Shown here: piece by piece, positions 44,673 to 55,264 of the stretch
How positions within the stretch are numbered: the stretch's first letter is position 1
How the letters are laid out: every line of letters starts with the position of its first letter
Source: Colwellia sp. TT2012
GTDB lineage: Bacteria > Pseudomonadota > Gammaproteobacteria > Enterobacterales > Alteromonadaceae
DNA length: 64,000 nucleotides
Assembly: GCF_001440345.1 (NCBI RefSeq)
Contig: NZ_LJYX01000021.1
Location: forward strand, 496,001-560,000
Direction: 5' to 3'
Notes under the pieces: model-generated
What the model was told of the DNA's origin: nothing
Databases searched by the model: none
Seen by the model: the letters and a program-made list of their open reading frames with translations, nothing else
Made by a program: the position numbers and the translations under genes

Positions 44673-44939
44673 TATACCCAAACCACCTGAAGATGCAGGT
44701 TTTAGCTGGCATTAGAAATGCCTTTAGGCAAGGCTTTGATTGAAGAGAATAGTTATTCTATTGTCGAAATCAATAACGTCGCATAAAGCGTTTCTAAACC
44801 AACCCTTCGGGGACGTCTGAGTAAACCATGTTCTTCGTTACCTCCTTTTTTAAGGGAATAACCCTTAATAAAATGAGGCGCCTTGATCATGAATTGCTCA
44901 AGCGTGCTGAAACACACACCTTCAAGTGGCTTGGGTATA
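44673..44939. repeat. MITE-like element with TATACCCAA termini
   Basis: The ends TATACCCAAACCACCTGAAG and the reverse complement of CTTCAAGTGGCTTGGGTATA differ at two positions out of 20. The 267-bp interior has no ORF and contains hairpins. Such non-coding inverted-repeat elements are dispersed in Colwellia and relatives; I see only one complete copy in the window. Confidence 0.75.
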
Positions 44940-45148
44940 ACTGGAGCAATCGCAATATTAAGTGCACATCAGCCTTAGTGCACTTATCATAGGGAAAATG
45001 AGCCTAAAAGTCAGCATTTAGACGAAATCAGCATAGAAACCCCTCTTTTATGAGAGCAAAGAAAACAGTACCTTTCCTATAGCTATCTCACTGATAAAGC
45101 GTTAATTTAGTTATCTGGTACGATCAGTAACCTTGTCTAAAGGATTAA

Positions 45149-46749
<1,601 letters not shown>

Positions 46750-46943
46750 CATTGGTTAATACTGCTAACTAGACTAGACCACTTCATATCGATTAAATAT
46801 CAAACTACTTTTTCTATCATTTATCTATAATTTCACTTTTTAGATAAATGATAGGACGCTGAGTCACAGTTTCACTTAAATTCCTTCCTGAAAAAGCACA
46901 CAGCTTTTCAAAAAAATATGGACGATAACGAGAAGGAATACCA

Positions 46944-48689
46944 ATGAAGATTAAAAGCAGTACCCCGTTTTGCACAACATTTGTAATCATATCTGCAGTA
47001 ATAATGCTAACCAGTTTTAGTTTCCCTTTATTTGCGGGCAGCAATGCCATTGAGCCACCTATGGTAACAATACCAGCAGGTGACTTTTTAATGGGGAGTG
47101 ATAATGGTAATGCCAATGAATTACCTGTTCACAAAGTTAATATACCTAGTTTCCAAATGGCTAAATATGAAGTGACCGTCAGGGAATATGGTCAATTTAT
47201 TAAAGCAACAGGTTATGCTCCTGTTGGAGAGTATGCTGATTCATGTATGACATGGGAACGGAAAACAGAAAATAATAGTTATGGTATAACCGGTGCGAAA
47301 GGAGGTTGGAATGATACCTTTATTGCGCAAAATGACTTTCATCCCGTACTTTGCGTTAACACTATCGATATCCAAGCCTATATTGATTGGCTATCGACAG
47401 AGACCGGGGAAAAATATCGCCTACCGAGTGAATCTGAATGGGAATATGCCGCTCGTGCCGGCACGACTGCTAAATATTTTTTTGGTGACGATGAAGCTGA
47501 ATTGTGTCGCTATGGCAATGTTTTTGATCAAACGGGCCAAATGGCTTTTAAACAAAAATATTCTTTAGATGGCACCTATGCACAATGTGATGATAAAGCA
47601 GAATATACTACAGTTGTTGGCATGTACCAACCTAATCCATATGGCCTCTATGACACTCTTGGCAATGTTGGTGAAATACTCGCAGACTGTGAACATAAAA
47701 CCTACCAAGGTGCACCAAGTGATGGTTCAGCTTGGACAAGTGAGTGCGACTCATTTGGTCCTAATAGTAAAATGCAGATCCATCGTGGTCGCGCTTATGG
47801 TCAATGGTCAGAACCGTCAAGCCTAAGCTCTTCAAGCCGCGGACACATAGGTCTTGATTTGCGCAGTAGTTTAGGTGAAGGCTTTCGCTTAGCCCTAGAT
47901 GCTGCTGATAACAAACAAGTTAAACAGCCAATATCAACAATAAAGTTTTCTAAATCCTTAGCCATTGCACAAGAACAAGAAGCCTTACGTCGCATAAAAT
48001 TAACGCCGTTTCCTACGGCACCAATCGGATTAACGCTTAACAATGAAATGAATAATGGCACACATCGCTTATCTTGGCACGCAAACAGCGAACCAGTAGT
48101 AACCGGATACAATATTTACCGAAGTGAAACAGTAGGTGGTAAATATTCACTGCTAGCCGCAAACATTAATACCTTGCAATATACCGACACAACACTGCAC
48201 ACCCGCAAACATAGCTATGTTATAGCCGCAACTAATAGTGATAAGACCAGCTTATACAGTCAACCAGTGACAACAGCAGACATGGTAAAAAATATCTCCT
48301 TAACTATTCAGGCCGAAGATTTTAATTTTATGCAAGGTATGGCCGTGGGTACTATAGCTGACAAAGAAGATACGGGTGGCGGTTTAAACTTAACTGGAGA
48401 TGGCGGAATCAACAAAGGCAATTGGACAGATTACTTAATTAATGTTGAGTCGAGCGGTTTTTATAAATTGAATTACCGTATAGCAAGTGCCGATGGTAGC
48501 GATGGCTTTGAGCTATTGCTCAATGACAAAGTACGAGCAACGTTCGCAGTTCCTATTACAGGCGGATGGCGAAAATGGCAAACAGCTTCAGGAGAGAAAA
48601 TGTATATTGAAGCAGGCCAATATAAAGTACGTATCAAAGCGATAGCAAGTGGCTGGAAACTTAATTGGTTTAGTTTTGTTGAGAGTTAA
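46944..48689 (+). CDS. secreted FGE-sulfatase (SUMF1-like) protein with FN3 and CBM6-like domains
   Basis: A 581-residue exported protein. After a signal peptide (residues 1-31) comes a formylglycine-generating-enzyme-like domain with PAGDFLMGSDNGNANELPVH, KYEVTVREYGQF, LPSESEWEYAARAGT and GLYDTLGNVGE. About residues 360-455 resemble a fibronectin type III domain (GYNIYRSE), and the C-terminal 130 resemble a CBM6 carbohydrate-binding module (IQAEDF..., GNWTDYLINVESSGFYKL). The FGE-fold is often used non-catalytically. No sulfatase gene lies beside it, so a carbohydrate-binding role is as likely as sulfatase activation. Confidence 0.8.
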   Translation: MKIKSSTPFCTTFVIISAVIMLTSFSFPLFAGSNAIEPPMVTIPAGDFLMGSDNGNANELPVHKVNIPSFQMAKYEVTVREYGQFIKATGYAPVGEYADSCMTWERKTENNSYGITGAKGGWNDTFIAQNDFHPVLCVNTIDIQAYIDWLSTETGEKYRLPSESEWEYAARAGTTAKYFFGDDEAELCRYGNVFDQTGQMAFKQKYSLDGTYAQCDDKAEYTTVVGMYQPNPYGLYDTLGNVGEILADCEHKTYQGAPSDGSAWTSECDSFGPNSKMQIHRGRAYGQWSEPSSLSSSSRGHIGLDLRSSLGEGFRLALDAADNKQVKQPISTIKFSKSLAIAQEQEALRRIKLTPFPTAPIGLTLNNEMNNGTHRLSWHANSEPVVTGYNIYRSETVGGKYSLLAANINTLQYTDTTLHTRKHSYVIAATNSDKTSLYSQPVTTADMVKNISLTIQAEDFNFMQGMAVGTIADKEDTGGGLNLTGDGGINKGNWTDYLINVESSGFYKLNYRIASADGSDGFELLLNDKVRATFAVPITGGWRKWQTASGEKMYIEAGQYKVRIKAIASGWKLNWFSFVES

Positions 48690-48781
48690 ATTGTATTAGT
48701 TCAATTGGTATTAGTTCCGACTTGTGGTGGCATTCAGGCTTGAATGTCACCTACCTGTTAATTTATCGATTAAATCAGTAA

Positions 48782-50632
48782 TCAAAGTGGATATAACCCC
48801 AGTTTACGTAAACGCGGCTCAGCAAACATTAACCAATACGGCGTAGCATCTTTCTTCAAAAAACGAATATAACTTTCTGTTGCTAAGTTATTATCAACAG
48901 CACTTAATTCAATCATAATAAGCGCAGCATCTAAGGACGTCCATAGCTCTCCAGATAAAACCGTTTCGCTATAGGCTTGTTTAGCTAAGGTTATAGCCTC
49001 TTGAGGTTTGTGCCAAGATTGGAATACGCCAGCAAGTATAATTTTTTCCTTAGGGGTCAGCGGACCTTCATTTTCAAATAAATTAACAGCGTCAGAAACA
49101 CGATTATTGCGAGTTAATATACTAGATAAATGGAACTGTGCTCTTTCTTTACTCCACCATTCTTGTTCTGGTGTGAACAACTCAATTACCCACCGATAAA
49201 ATTTCTCTGCCTCAATGTCATCTCCAGCCAATTCAGCATAATACCCTTGTTGAAAATATATATTCGAATAATGCTCATTTGGAAATTTGTGGATATCGAT
49301 TATTCGTTTTGCTTCTACTAAGTAATAATCTCGATCGGCAATCTTTTTTAACTTATTGGCATAAACAGCCAGCGAGATGAATTGATTAATTTGTTGAAAA
49401 TGCGCACTTTCTGCTTTTAGTAAGGTAATAGATTCCAAAAGTGTTTGTTTTAACGCAATATAATTTCCGTCATAAAAGAATAACTGTGCGACTTTGCTCG
49501 CTACATTTACAAGCCCTTCGATATCGTTGATAGCAGAAAAATTGGTTGTCGCCTTGTTTAGCTCAATCCTTGCTTCAATATAATTTTCTTGTTGAATAAG
49601 CATTATACTATTCAACATATAGGCCTCAGCTAAATACTTTTTATTACCCGCTTTAGTGGTGAATGACTTTAGCTGCTCAGTTAACAATGATGCTTCGTTT
49701 AATAAACTTAGATTCAGCGCGCTTTGTATATAATGTTGTAAGACAATTACATTGTTGGGAAACTTATCATGCATCAATTGCAGTTTGGCATGAATACGTT
49801 TTAAATTGTCTTTGTGAGTCAGTAAAAATTCAGAACCTATTACTACGTTAATATGTTGAGCTAGCTTAGTCGCGGCATTCTCTAGAGAGTTAGCATTAAT
49901 AACGCCTTGCCAAAAATTATTTTCTACCAATAAGTTAAATGTTATAAAAAATTCTGACTTATATTTTTTAACTTTGGTCGACAAAATTAAATCAGCATTT
50001 TCATTCTTTTTTTCAGTGGGAACTAATAAACTAGGGCTAGCTTGTAATTCGCTAAAACTCTTACCATATTTGCCCAATATTACTGAGAATGTTTCTTTTT
50101 CATTCAAAGCTTTGATTAACTCTTGATTATACGACTTCCCACTCACTTCATTAACATGTGCATTTTTTGAGTTATTAACCTCAATGGGCATTAATGCAAT
50201 AACAGGTTTATCGGTAGCTAATGGTTGATGTTTAAAAAGCGAAACAACAATAGAGATGATTATTGCAAAGCTCGCTAACAAAGCAAAGTATTTAAATCTT
50301 TTACTATTTTTTTCTTGTGATACTGCTGCTTTCTGCTCTAGAGGTTGCTCTAATGGTATCTGCCATTGGTAACCTTTTTTTGGGTGAGTCGCAATGGCAT
50401 CATCACCAAATATACTGCGAAGATTACTAATGTTTTGAAAAATAGACTGCTCAGAAACACTTTTATCCGCCCATACATTTTCGAGAATTTGCTCTTTGCT
50501 GAAAACTCTTTGAGGATCACTCAACAATAATGTGAGTAACTTAGCTTCATTAGCACGGAGGTTGACCGTTTGTTCCATTTTGATTAGAACGAGTTGGTCG
50601 CTCTTAAATAGAAAACCTCTAAAATAATAATT
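48782..50632 (-). CDS. CadC/ToxR-like membrane transcription regulator with TPR-like periplasmic domain
   Basis: The N-terminal part is an OmpR-type winged helix: NLRANEAKLLTLLLSDPQRV, KEQILENVWAD and NISNLRSIFG followed by THPKKGYQW. A membrane helix (KYFALLASFAIIISIVVSL) comes after about 150 residues, and the long C-terminal part is helical and repeat-rich. This is the single-pass, membrane-integrated one-component regulator architecture. The start at ATG 50632 yields 616 residues; an upstream TTG start at 50698 has no clear ribosome site. The regulated genes are unknown. Confidence 0.75.
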   Translation of the reverse strand, partial: NYYFRGFLFKSDQLVLIKMEQTVNLRANEAKLLTLLLSDPQRVFSKEQILENVWADKSVSEQSIFQNISNLRSIFGDDAIATHPKKGYQWQIPLEQPLEQKAAVSQEKNSKRFKYFALLASFAIIISIVVSLFKHQPLATDKPVIALMPIEVNNSKNAHVNEVSGKSYNQELIKALNEKETFSVILGKYGKSFSELQASPSLLVPTEKKNENADLILSTKVKKYKSEFFITFNLLVENNFWQGVINANSLENAATKLAQHINVVIGSEFLLTHKDNLKRIHAKLQLMHDKFPNNVIVLQHYIQSALNLSLLNEASLLTEQLKSFTTKAGNKKYLAEAYMLNSIMLIQQENYIEARIELNKATTNFSAINDIEGLVNVASKVAQLFFYDGNYIALKQTLLESITLLKAESAHFQQINQFISLAVYANKLKKIADRDYYLVEAKRIIDIHKFPNEHYSNIYFQQGYYAELAGDDIEAEKFYRWVIELFTPEQEWWSKERAQFHLSSILTRNNRVSDAVNLFENEGPLTPKEKIILAGVFQSWHKPQEAITLAKQAYSETVLSGELWTSLDAALIMIELSAVDNNLATESYIRFLKKDATPYWLMFAEPRLRKLGLYPL

Positions 50633-50739
50633 CATATAATAGTCAGTATAATCTTTACTTAATTGCTGGCATTTTACCTTCCCATCACCAAAAGACAAGC
50701 TTGTTCAGATTCTTATATAAAACCATCATGTTGAATCAG

Positions 50740-51681
50740 TTAATACTCATCCCAATAAGGAGTATCACCAAAGCGCTGAGCAATAAAATCTATCAGTAAC
50801 CGACAACGTTCGGATAAAAACCGAGTTTGCGGGTAAACCGCGTAGGCATGTATTATTGGCAATTGATATTGGCTCATCAGCGGCACTAACTGCCCTGCTT
50901 GTATTGCTTGATAACTAATAAAACTGGGTAGATAACACACGCCTTTACCCTTAATAGCCATGGCTTTTAAAAAGTCGCCATTGTTCGCTGTCATTATGGT
51001 ATTAAGTGGCACCGTATGTGCTTTACCTTTAGCATCGGTAAGGCTTATTTTCCCTTGCGCATTTTGACTTTGTGCCAGGTGACTGTGGCTTTGACCAATA
51101 TTACCGTACTGTAAATAATCCAAATTATTAAGCTGTGCCAAAGTTTCAATAGAGCCATGCTTTTTAACAAAATCAGGGCTAGCACATAATACATGGCGAA
51201 TGGGGGTTAAGCGCCTGGCTTGTAAACTGGAGTCTTTTAACTCCGCGATACGTATGGCTAATTCATAGCCTTCTGCTAATAAATCGATATGACGGTCAAC
51301 AAAATCAATGTGTAACTTTAACTTAGGATGCAATTGAGAAAACTCATCAATCACTGGTGTTAAATGTAATAAGCCAAATGATAACGGCATAGTGATCTTT
51401 AATGTGCCTGACAAGGATGTTTTCACCCCGTGGGTTAGCGCATTTAGCTCAGCAACTTCATCAATAATGGTTATCGCCCGCTGATAATATAGCGAGCCTG
51501 CTTCGGTCAGCGCGGATTTACGTGTTGTTCTCGACAGCAGTTGTGTACCGAGTCTATTTTCTAATTCTTTTAAGCGTTTACTCACCGCTGATTTAGCCAT
51601 ATTGAGCTGTTCAGCCGCCTTGCCTATACCGCCCGCATCCACAATACGTACCAGTAACGCCATATCTTCTAACTGTCCCAT
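50740..51681 (-). CDS. LysR family transcription regulator
   Basis: A 313-residue regulator: HTH ALLVRIVDAGGIGKAAEQLNMAKSAVSKRLKEL (read in the first 38 residues, shown here only as AEQLNMAKSAVSKRLKEL), then a substrate-binding domain. It diverges from the DoxX-pirin-yqjG group and probably controls it. Confidence 0.92.
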   Translation of the reverse strand: MGQLEDMALLVRIVDAGGIGKAAEQLNMAKSAVSKRLKELENRLGTQLLSRTTRKSALTEAGSLYYQRAITIIDEVAELNALTHGVKTSLSGTLKITMPLSFGLLHLTPVIDEFSQLHPKLKLHIDFVDRHIDLLAEGYELAIRIAELKDSSLQARRLTPIRHVLCASPDFVKKHGSIETLAQLNNLDYLQYGNIGQSHSHLAQSQNAQGKISLTDAKGKAHTVPLNTIMTANNGDFLKAMAIKGKGVCYLPSFISYQAIQAGQLVPLMSQYQLPIIHAYAVYPQTRFLSERCRLLIDFIAQRFGDTPYWDEY

Positions 51682-51712
51682 ATTATACTCATGTTAGCTA
51701 TTGTTCTCTTTT

Positions 51713-51729
51713 AGAGAACTATCTTTTAA
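51713..51729. promoter_or_regulatory. palindromic LysR operator candidate
   Basis: GTTCTCT-TTT-AGAGAAC is a perfect 7-base inverted repeat with a TTC...GAA (T-N11-A-like) core, located 32 bases in front of the LysR gene, in the divergent region. LysR proteins typically bind such sites. Confidence 0.6.
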
Positions 51730-51863
51730 AAATACTACTGTTTATTGAAATTAGTTCAACAACTAAACTGTAGTTACATCTTGAGAAGAATGAAACGAAG
51801 CAGACTAATAAAGAGTAAATTCATTAATCATTACTTTGACCACAACTAAATTTGGAGCACACC

Positions 51864-52277
51864 ATGAACAGCCACAGCATAAAAAACATTACCACACTAC
51901 AACAAATCAGCGCCCCAGTAGGTCGTGTACTATTAGCCACTATTTTCTTTATGTCAGGCTTAACTAAAATAACCGCCTATGTCGGCACGCAAGGCTATAT
52001 GGAAGCCATGGGTGTACCTGGCATGTTACTACCGCTCGTAATCGCCTTAGAAGTCCTTGGTGGTCTTGCCATTATGCTTGGCTGGCAAACCAGATTAGTG
52101 GCCTTTGCTTTAGCGGGTTTTAGTATCCTCTCCGCCATGTTATTTCACGCTGACTTTAGCGATCAAATGCAAATGGCTATGTTTATGAAAAATATTGCCA
52201 TTGCCGGTGGCTTTTTAATGTTAGTAGCACAAGGTCCTGGCGCTTATGCTCTCGATAACCGCGCTAGCAGTAAATAG
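51864..52277 (+). CDS. DoxX family membrane protein
   Basis: A 137-residue protein with four membrane segments; GRVLLATIFFMSGLTKITAY near the start and ALEVLGGLAIMLGWQTRLVA in the middle are typical of DoxX. DoxX-type proteins are small quinone-linked membrane proteins tied to oxidative stress. The ATG at 51864 follows TTTGGAGCACACC. It leads a group with pirin and a glutathionyl-hydroquinone reductase, all likely in quinone or electrophile stress. Confidence 0.82.
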   Translation: MNSHSIKNITTLQQISAPVGRVLLATIFFMSGLTKITAYVGTQGYMEAMGVPGMLLPLVIALEVLGGLAIMLGWQTRLVAFALAGFSILSAMLFHADFSDQMQMAMFMKNIAIAGGFLMLVAQGPGAYALDNRASSK

Positions 52278-52336
52278 ACCCGCCCTCTGCCCTGGTAAAC
52301 CACAAAAAAAAACAACTTGATAAAATGGAGTTACAG

Positions 52337-53209
52337 ATGAAAGCCAGAACACTCATTAAAACTTTTTCCGGCATTGATACCGCTGACGGTGATGGCGTTA
52401 AGCTTACCCGCATAATTGGTTCTCCCCAATTGAACATGCTTGATCCGTTTTTATTGCTCGATTGCTTTGAAAGCGACCAAGCAGAAGACTACATCGGTGG
52501 TTTTCCTGAACATCCACATCGAGGTTTTGAAACGGTAACCTATTTACTCGATGGTAAAATGCGTCATAAAGACAATGCCGGCCATGAAGGTGTAATTGAA
52601 CCCGGTGGCGTGCAATGGATGACAGCAGGGCGCGGCATATTGCACTCTGAAATGCCTGAGCAAAAAGATGGCTTACTGCGCGGCTTTCAATTGTGGGTCA
52701 ACCTACCAAGATCTGCCAAAATGACGGCACCACGTTATCAAGAATTTGCCCCCGAAACCATAGCGGTTGAACAGTTAAAAAATGGTGGCAGAGTTAAAGT
52801 GATTGCTGGTAAAACCGACCAAGGCACTATTGGGCCAGTAAAAAATGACTACGTTTTCCCCACCTATATGGATATTATTTTGCCCCTAGGCAGCAGCTTT
52901 AACCAAGGCATAACTAAAGGCCATAACGCTTTTATTTACCTGCTTGAGGGCGAGGTCCTTATTAAAGGTGAGAGCAACAGTAACAGCGTTCTAACTAGTA
53001 ACGGAGCACAAACATTGACGGCTAAAAAGTTAGGCATACTCAGTGATGGCGAGCAAGTTAACATAACAGCTACTAAACAAGGCAGTCGATTTTTATTAAT
53101 CGCTGGCAAACCATTGAACGAGCCTGTAGCCCGTGGCGGTCCTTTTGTTATGAATAGCCAAGCGGAAATACAGCAAGCTTTTGTTGATTACCAAGCTGGA
53201 CTTTTTTAA
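52337..53209 (+). CDS. pirin family protein
   Basis: A 290-residue bicupin. The metal site pattern FPEHPHRGFETVTYLLDGKM is complete. Further on come GGVQWMTAGRGILHSEMPE and FQLWVNLP, which are typical of pirins; some act as quercetinases. The ATG at 52337 (MKARTLIK) is the usual pirin start, with GGAG just upstream. The gene follows doxX and precedes yqjG. Confidence 0.9.
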   Translation: MKARTLIKTFSGIDTADGDGVKLTRIIGSPQLNMLDPFLLLDCFESDQAEDYIGGFPEHPHRGFETVTYLLDGKMRHKDNAGHEGVIEPGGVQWMTAGRGILHSEMPEQKDGLLRGFQLWVNLPRSAKMTAPRYQEFAPETIAVEQLKNGGRVKVIAGKTDQGTIGPVKNDYVFPTYMDIILPLGSSFNQGITKGHNAFIYLLEGEVLIKGESNSNSVLTSNGAQTLTAKKLGILSDGEQVNITATKQGSRFLLIAGKPLNEPVARGGPFVMNSQAEIQQAFVDYQAGLF

Positions 53210-53295
53210 TAATATCAATCCGTATAAAATCATTTAAAACTAAACAAGCAGTACATTTTCAATACAGTATTTTTAAAATTTTTTGGAGCAAAAGT

Positions 53296-54309
53296 ATGGG
53301 ATTATTAGTAGACGGTAAATGGCAAAACCAATGGTACGACACTAAATCATCGGGCGGCCGTTTTGAACGTAAAGCCTCCAGTTTTCGTCATTGGATAACC
53401 CGCGACGGCAGTGCTGGCCCGTCTGGCATTGGCGGCTTCAAAGCCGAGGCCAATCGCTATCACCTGTATGTGTCACTGGCATGTCCTTGGGCACATCGCA
53501 CCATCATTTATCGTAAACTCAAGGGCTTAGAAGAAATGATTTCAATGTCAGTGGTCAATGCTTTTATGGGCGATGAAGGCTGGACTTTTGCACCCGGTGA
53601 AGGCGTTATTGCCGACCCTATTTTTAATGCCACTAACGTCCATGAAATTTATACGGCGGCACAAGTAGATTATACTGGTCGTGTCACTGTGCCTATTTTA
53701 TGGGATAAAAAAACTAATACCATAGTGAGTAACGAGTCAGCAGAAATTATTCGTATGTTTAACTCCGCCTTTGATCAAGCCGGCGCGCTGCCAGGTGATT
53801 TTTCTCCGCCAGAATTATTGGCTGAAATTGATGAGCTAAATGACTTTATTTACCCCACCATTAATAACGGTGTTTATCGTGCCGGTTTTGCCACTACGCA
53901 AGAAGCTTATGACGAAGCAGTGATCGAAGTATTTGCGGCCCTAGATAACATAGAAACACGCTTAACTAAACGTCGTTACCTAACTGGTAATACTATTACC
54001 GAAGCAGACTGGCGCTTATTTACTACCTTAGTTCGTTTTGATGCCGTCTATGTTGGTCACTTTAAATGTAACTTACGCCGCATTGTTGATTACCCCAATA
54101 TTTGGGCTTATCTGCGCGATTTATATCAAGTACCCGGTATTGCTGACACAGTTGCTATGGACTACATCAAAGCGCATTACTATGGCAGTCACGAAACCAT
54201 TAACCCAACACGGGTAATTCCTGCTGGACCAGTACTAGATTTTACTAGTAAACATCATAGGGAGAAGCTTAGTTCAGCTAACTTAGCTGCAGAAAATTCA
54301 GTTGCGTAA
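53296..54309 (+). CDS. yqjG: glutathionyl-hydroquinone reductase (YqjG/PcpF family)
   Basis: A 337-residue Xi-class glutathione transferase that reduces glutathionyl-hydroquinones. The catalytic Cys lies in LACPWAHRTI near residue 63. Long N-terminal loop (FRHWITRDGSAGPSGIGGF) and PAGPVLDF near the end are typical. In this group it probably protects from quinone damage with DoxX and pirin. Confidence 0.88.
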   Translation: MGLLVDGKWQNQWYDTKSSGGRFERKASSFRHWITRDGSAGPSGIGGFKAEANRYHLYVSLACPWAHRTIIYRKLKGLEEMISMSVVNAFMGDEGWTFAPGEGVIADPIFNATNVHEIYTAAQVDYTGRVTVPILWDKKTNTIVSNESAEIIRMFNSAFDQAGALPGDFSPPELLAEIDELNDFIYPTINNGVYRAGFATTQEAYDEAVIEVFAALDNIETRLTKRRYLTGNTITEADWRLFTTLVRFDAVYVGHFKCNLRRIVDYPNIWAYLRDLYQVPGIADTVAMDYIKAHYYGSHETINPTRVIPAGPVLDFTSKHHREKLSSANLAAENSVA

Positions 54310-54332
54310 AGTTACTAACAATAATTGAATTA

Positions 54333-54365
54333 ACAGCCTTTATACTTGTTAAGTATAAAGGCTGT
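54333..54365. terminator. hairpin after the glutathionyl-hydroquinone reductase gene
   Basis: Fifteen-base arms ACAGCCTTTATACTT and AAGTATAAAGGCTGT around GTT. A T-run is absent, so termination is likely but not certain; it may be a stabilising 3' hairpin. Confidence 0.55.
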
Positions 54366-54624
54366 TGCATCGCTGATGTGAACGACAAAACTAATTCAAC
54401 CGGTGCAGTAGCTACCATTACCTGCCATTGATTTATAAATAATTAAACCTTAACAAATCTCACCACTGCTAGTTACACATGTTGAGCGTCATAAACCATG
54501 AGTACTACGACAGAATATCGGTTTTAGCTGCTCTGTACAATAAGCATTCATAACACGATACGGTCTTAATTTGTTGTTAAAAAGCATCCAATCGAACGAT
54601 CACTTTGATAGGTTGGTGTCACTT

Positions 54625-54775
54625 CGGCAATCATGTCTCCGCGGAAATGGTCACCCGCTACTATGCTCGAGAGTTAGTTCTCATCCATATTGGCGCTGCA
54701 GTTTTCCATGGCTTAACTAAAAAAGATGGGGTTTTTCTTGATACTCGCGATCTTATTGAAATAAAATTCGAATGA
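54625..54775 (+). pseudogene. fragment resembling the C-terminus of a cytochrome b561-type protein
   Basis: In one frame the plus strand reads RYYARELVLIHIGAAVFHGL, then TKKDGVFLDTRDLIEIKFE and a TGA. The H(I/V)xAAxFH...KDGV pattern is that of the last helix of small cytochrome b561 proteins. There is no start codon or preceding domain, so it is a remnant at best. Confidence 0.4.
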
Positions 54776-54791
54776 TTTGACAAAAATGATA

Positions 54792-55183
54792 TTACTTGTC
54801 TTTATTTTTGCAAAAAATGGACATCACCAGATCACCCAATTTATTGCGGATATCGTTTTTCGTTAAAGTAAAATCTGCACCGATTAAATTTGCAACATGT
54901 AAAATAGTAGCGGTATCATTTTTTTTAAAGTACTCCCTGATACAGCGATTATGGGCACATCACTTATTTCTTTAATAAACTCGATAACTTCATAACCGTT
55001 GGTATTGGGCATTTCAATATCAGTAATAACTAAATCGGGTTGAAATAAAAGTAATTTATTTTTGGCCTCAACAGCACAAGAAAATTTTCTAATATTTAGC
55101 GGAGCATTGACTTCTTTTGATAATATTTCTTCGGTAATTTTGAGCGCTACTTTAGAGTCATCTATGATCATAATGTTAAACAT
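54792..55183 (-). pseudogene. single-domain response regulator with a frameshift in an A8 tract
   Basis: From ATG 55183 the receiver domain reads FNIMIIDDSKVALKI, DLVITDIEMPNTNGYEVIEF (phospho-acceptor Asp in VITDIEMP) and PIIAVSGSTLKK. After eight A residues (about 54930-54937) the frame runs into a stop at 54884. With one extra A it would continue as NDTATILHVANLIGADFTLT and end at 54792, giving the normal domain end. Either a natural loss, a sequencing error, or ribosome slippage on the A-run. It neighbours c-di-GMP genes. Confidence 0.65.
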
Positions 55184-55264
55184 TTGTTATGTCCTTATCT
55201 TTACCATGACTTAAAAAACAACTTAAGTGCTTCATTTTAAATCTGATAAACAATGTTTACATGC

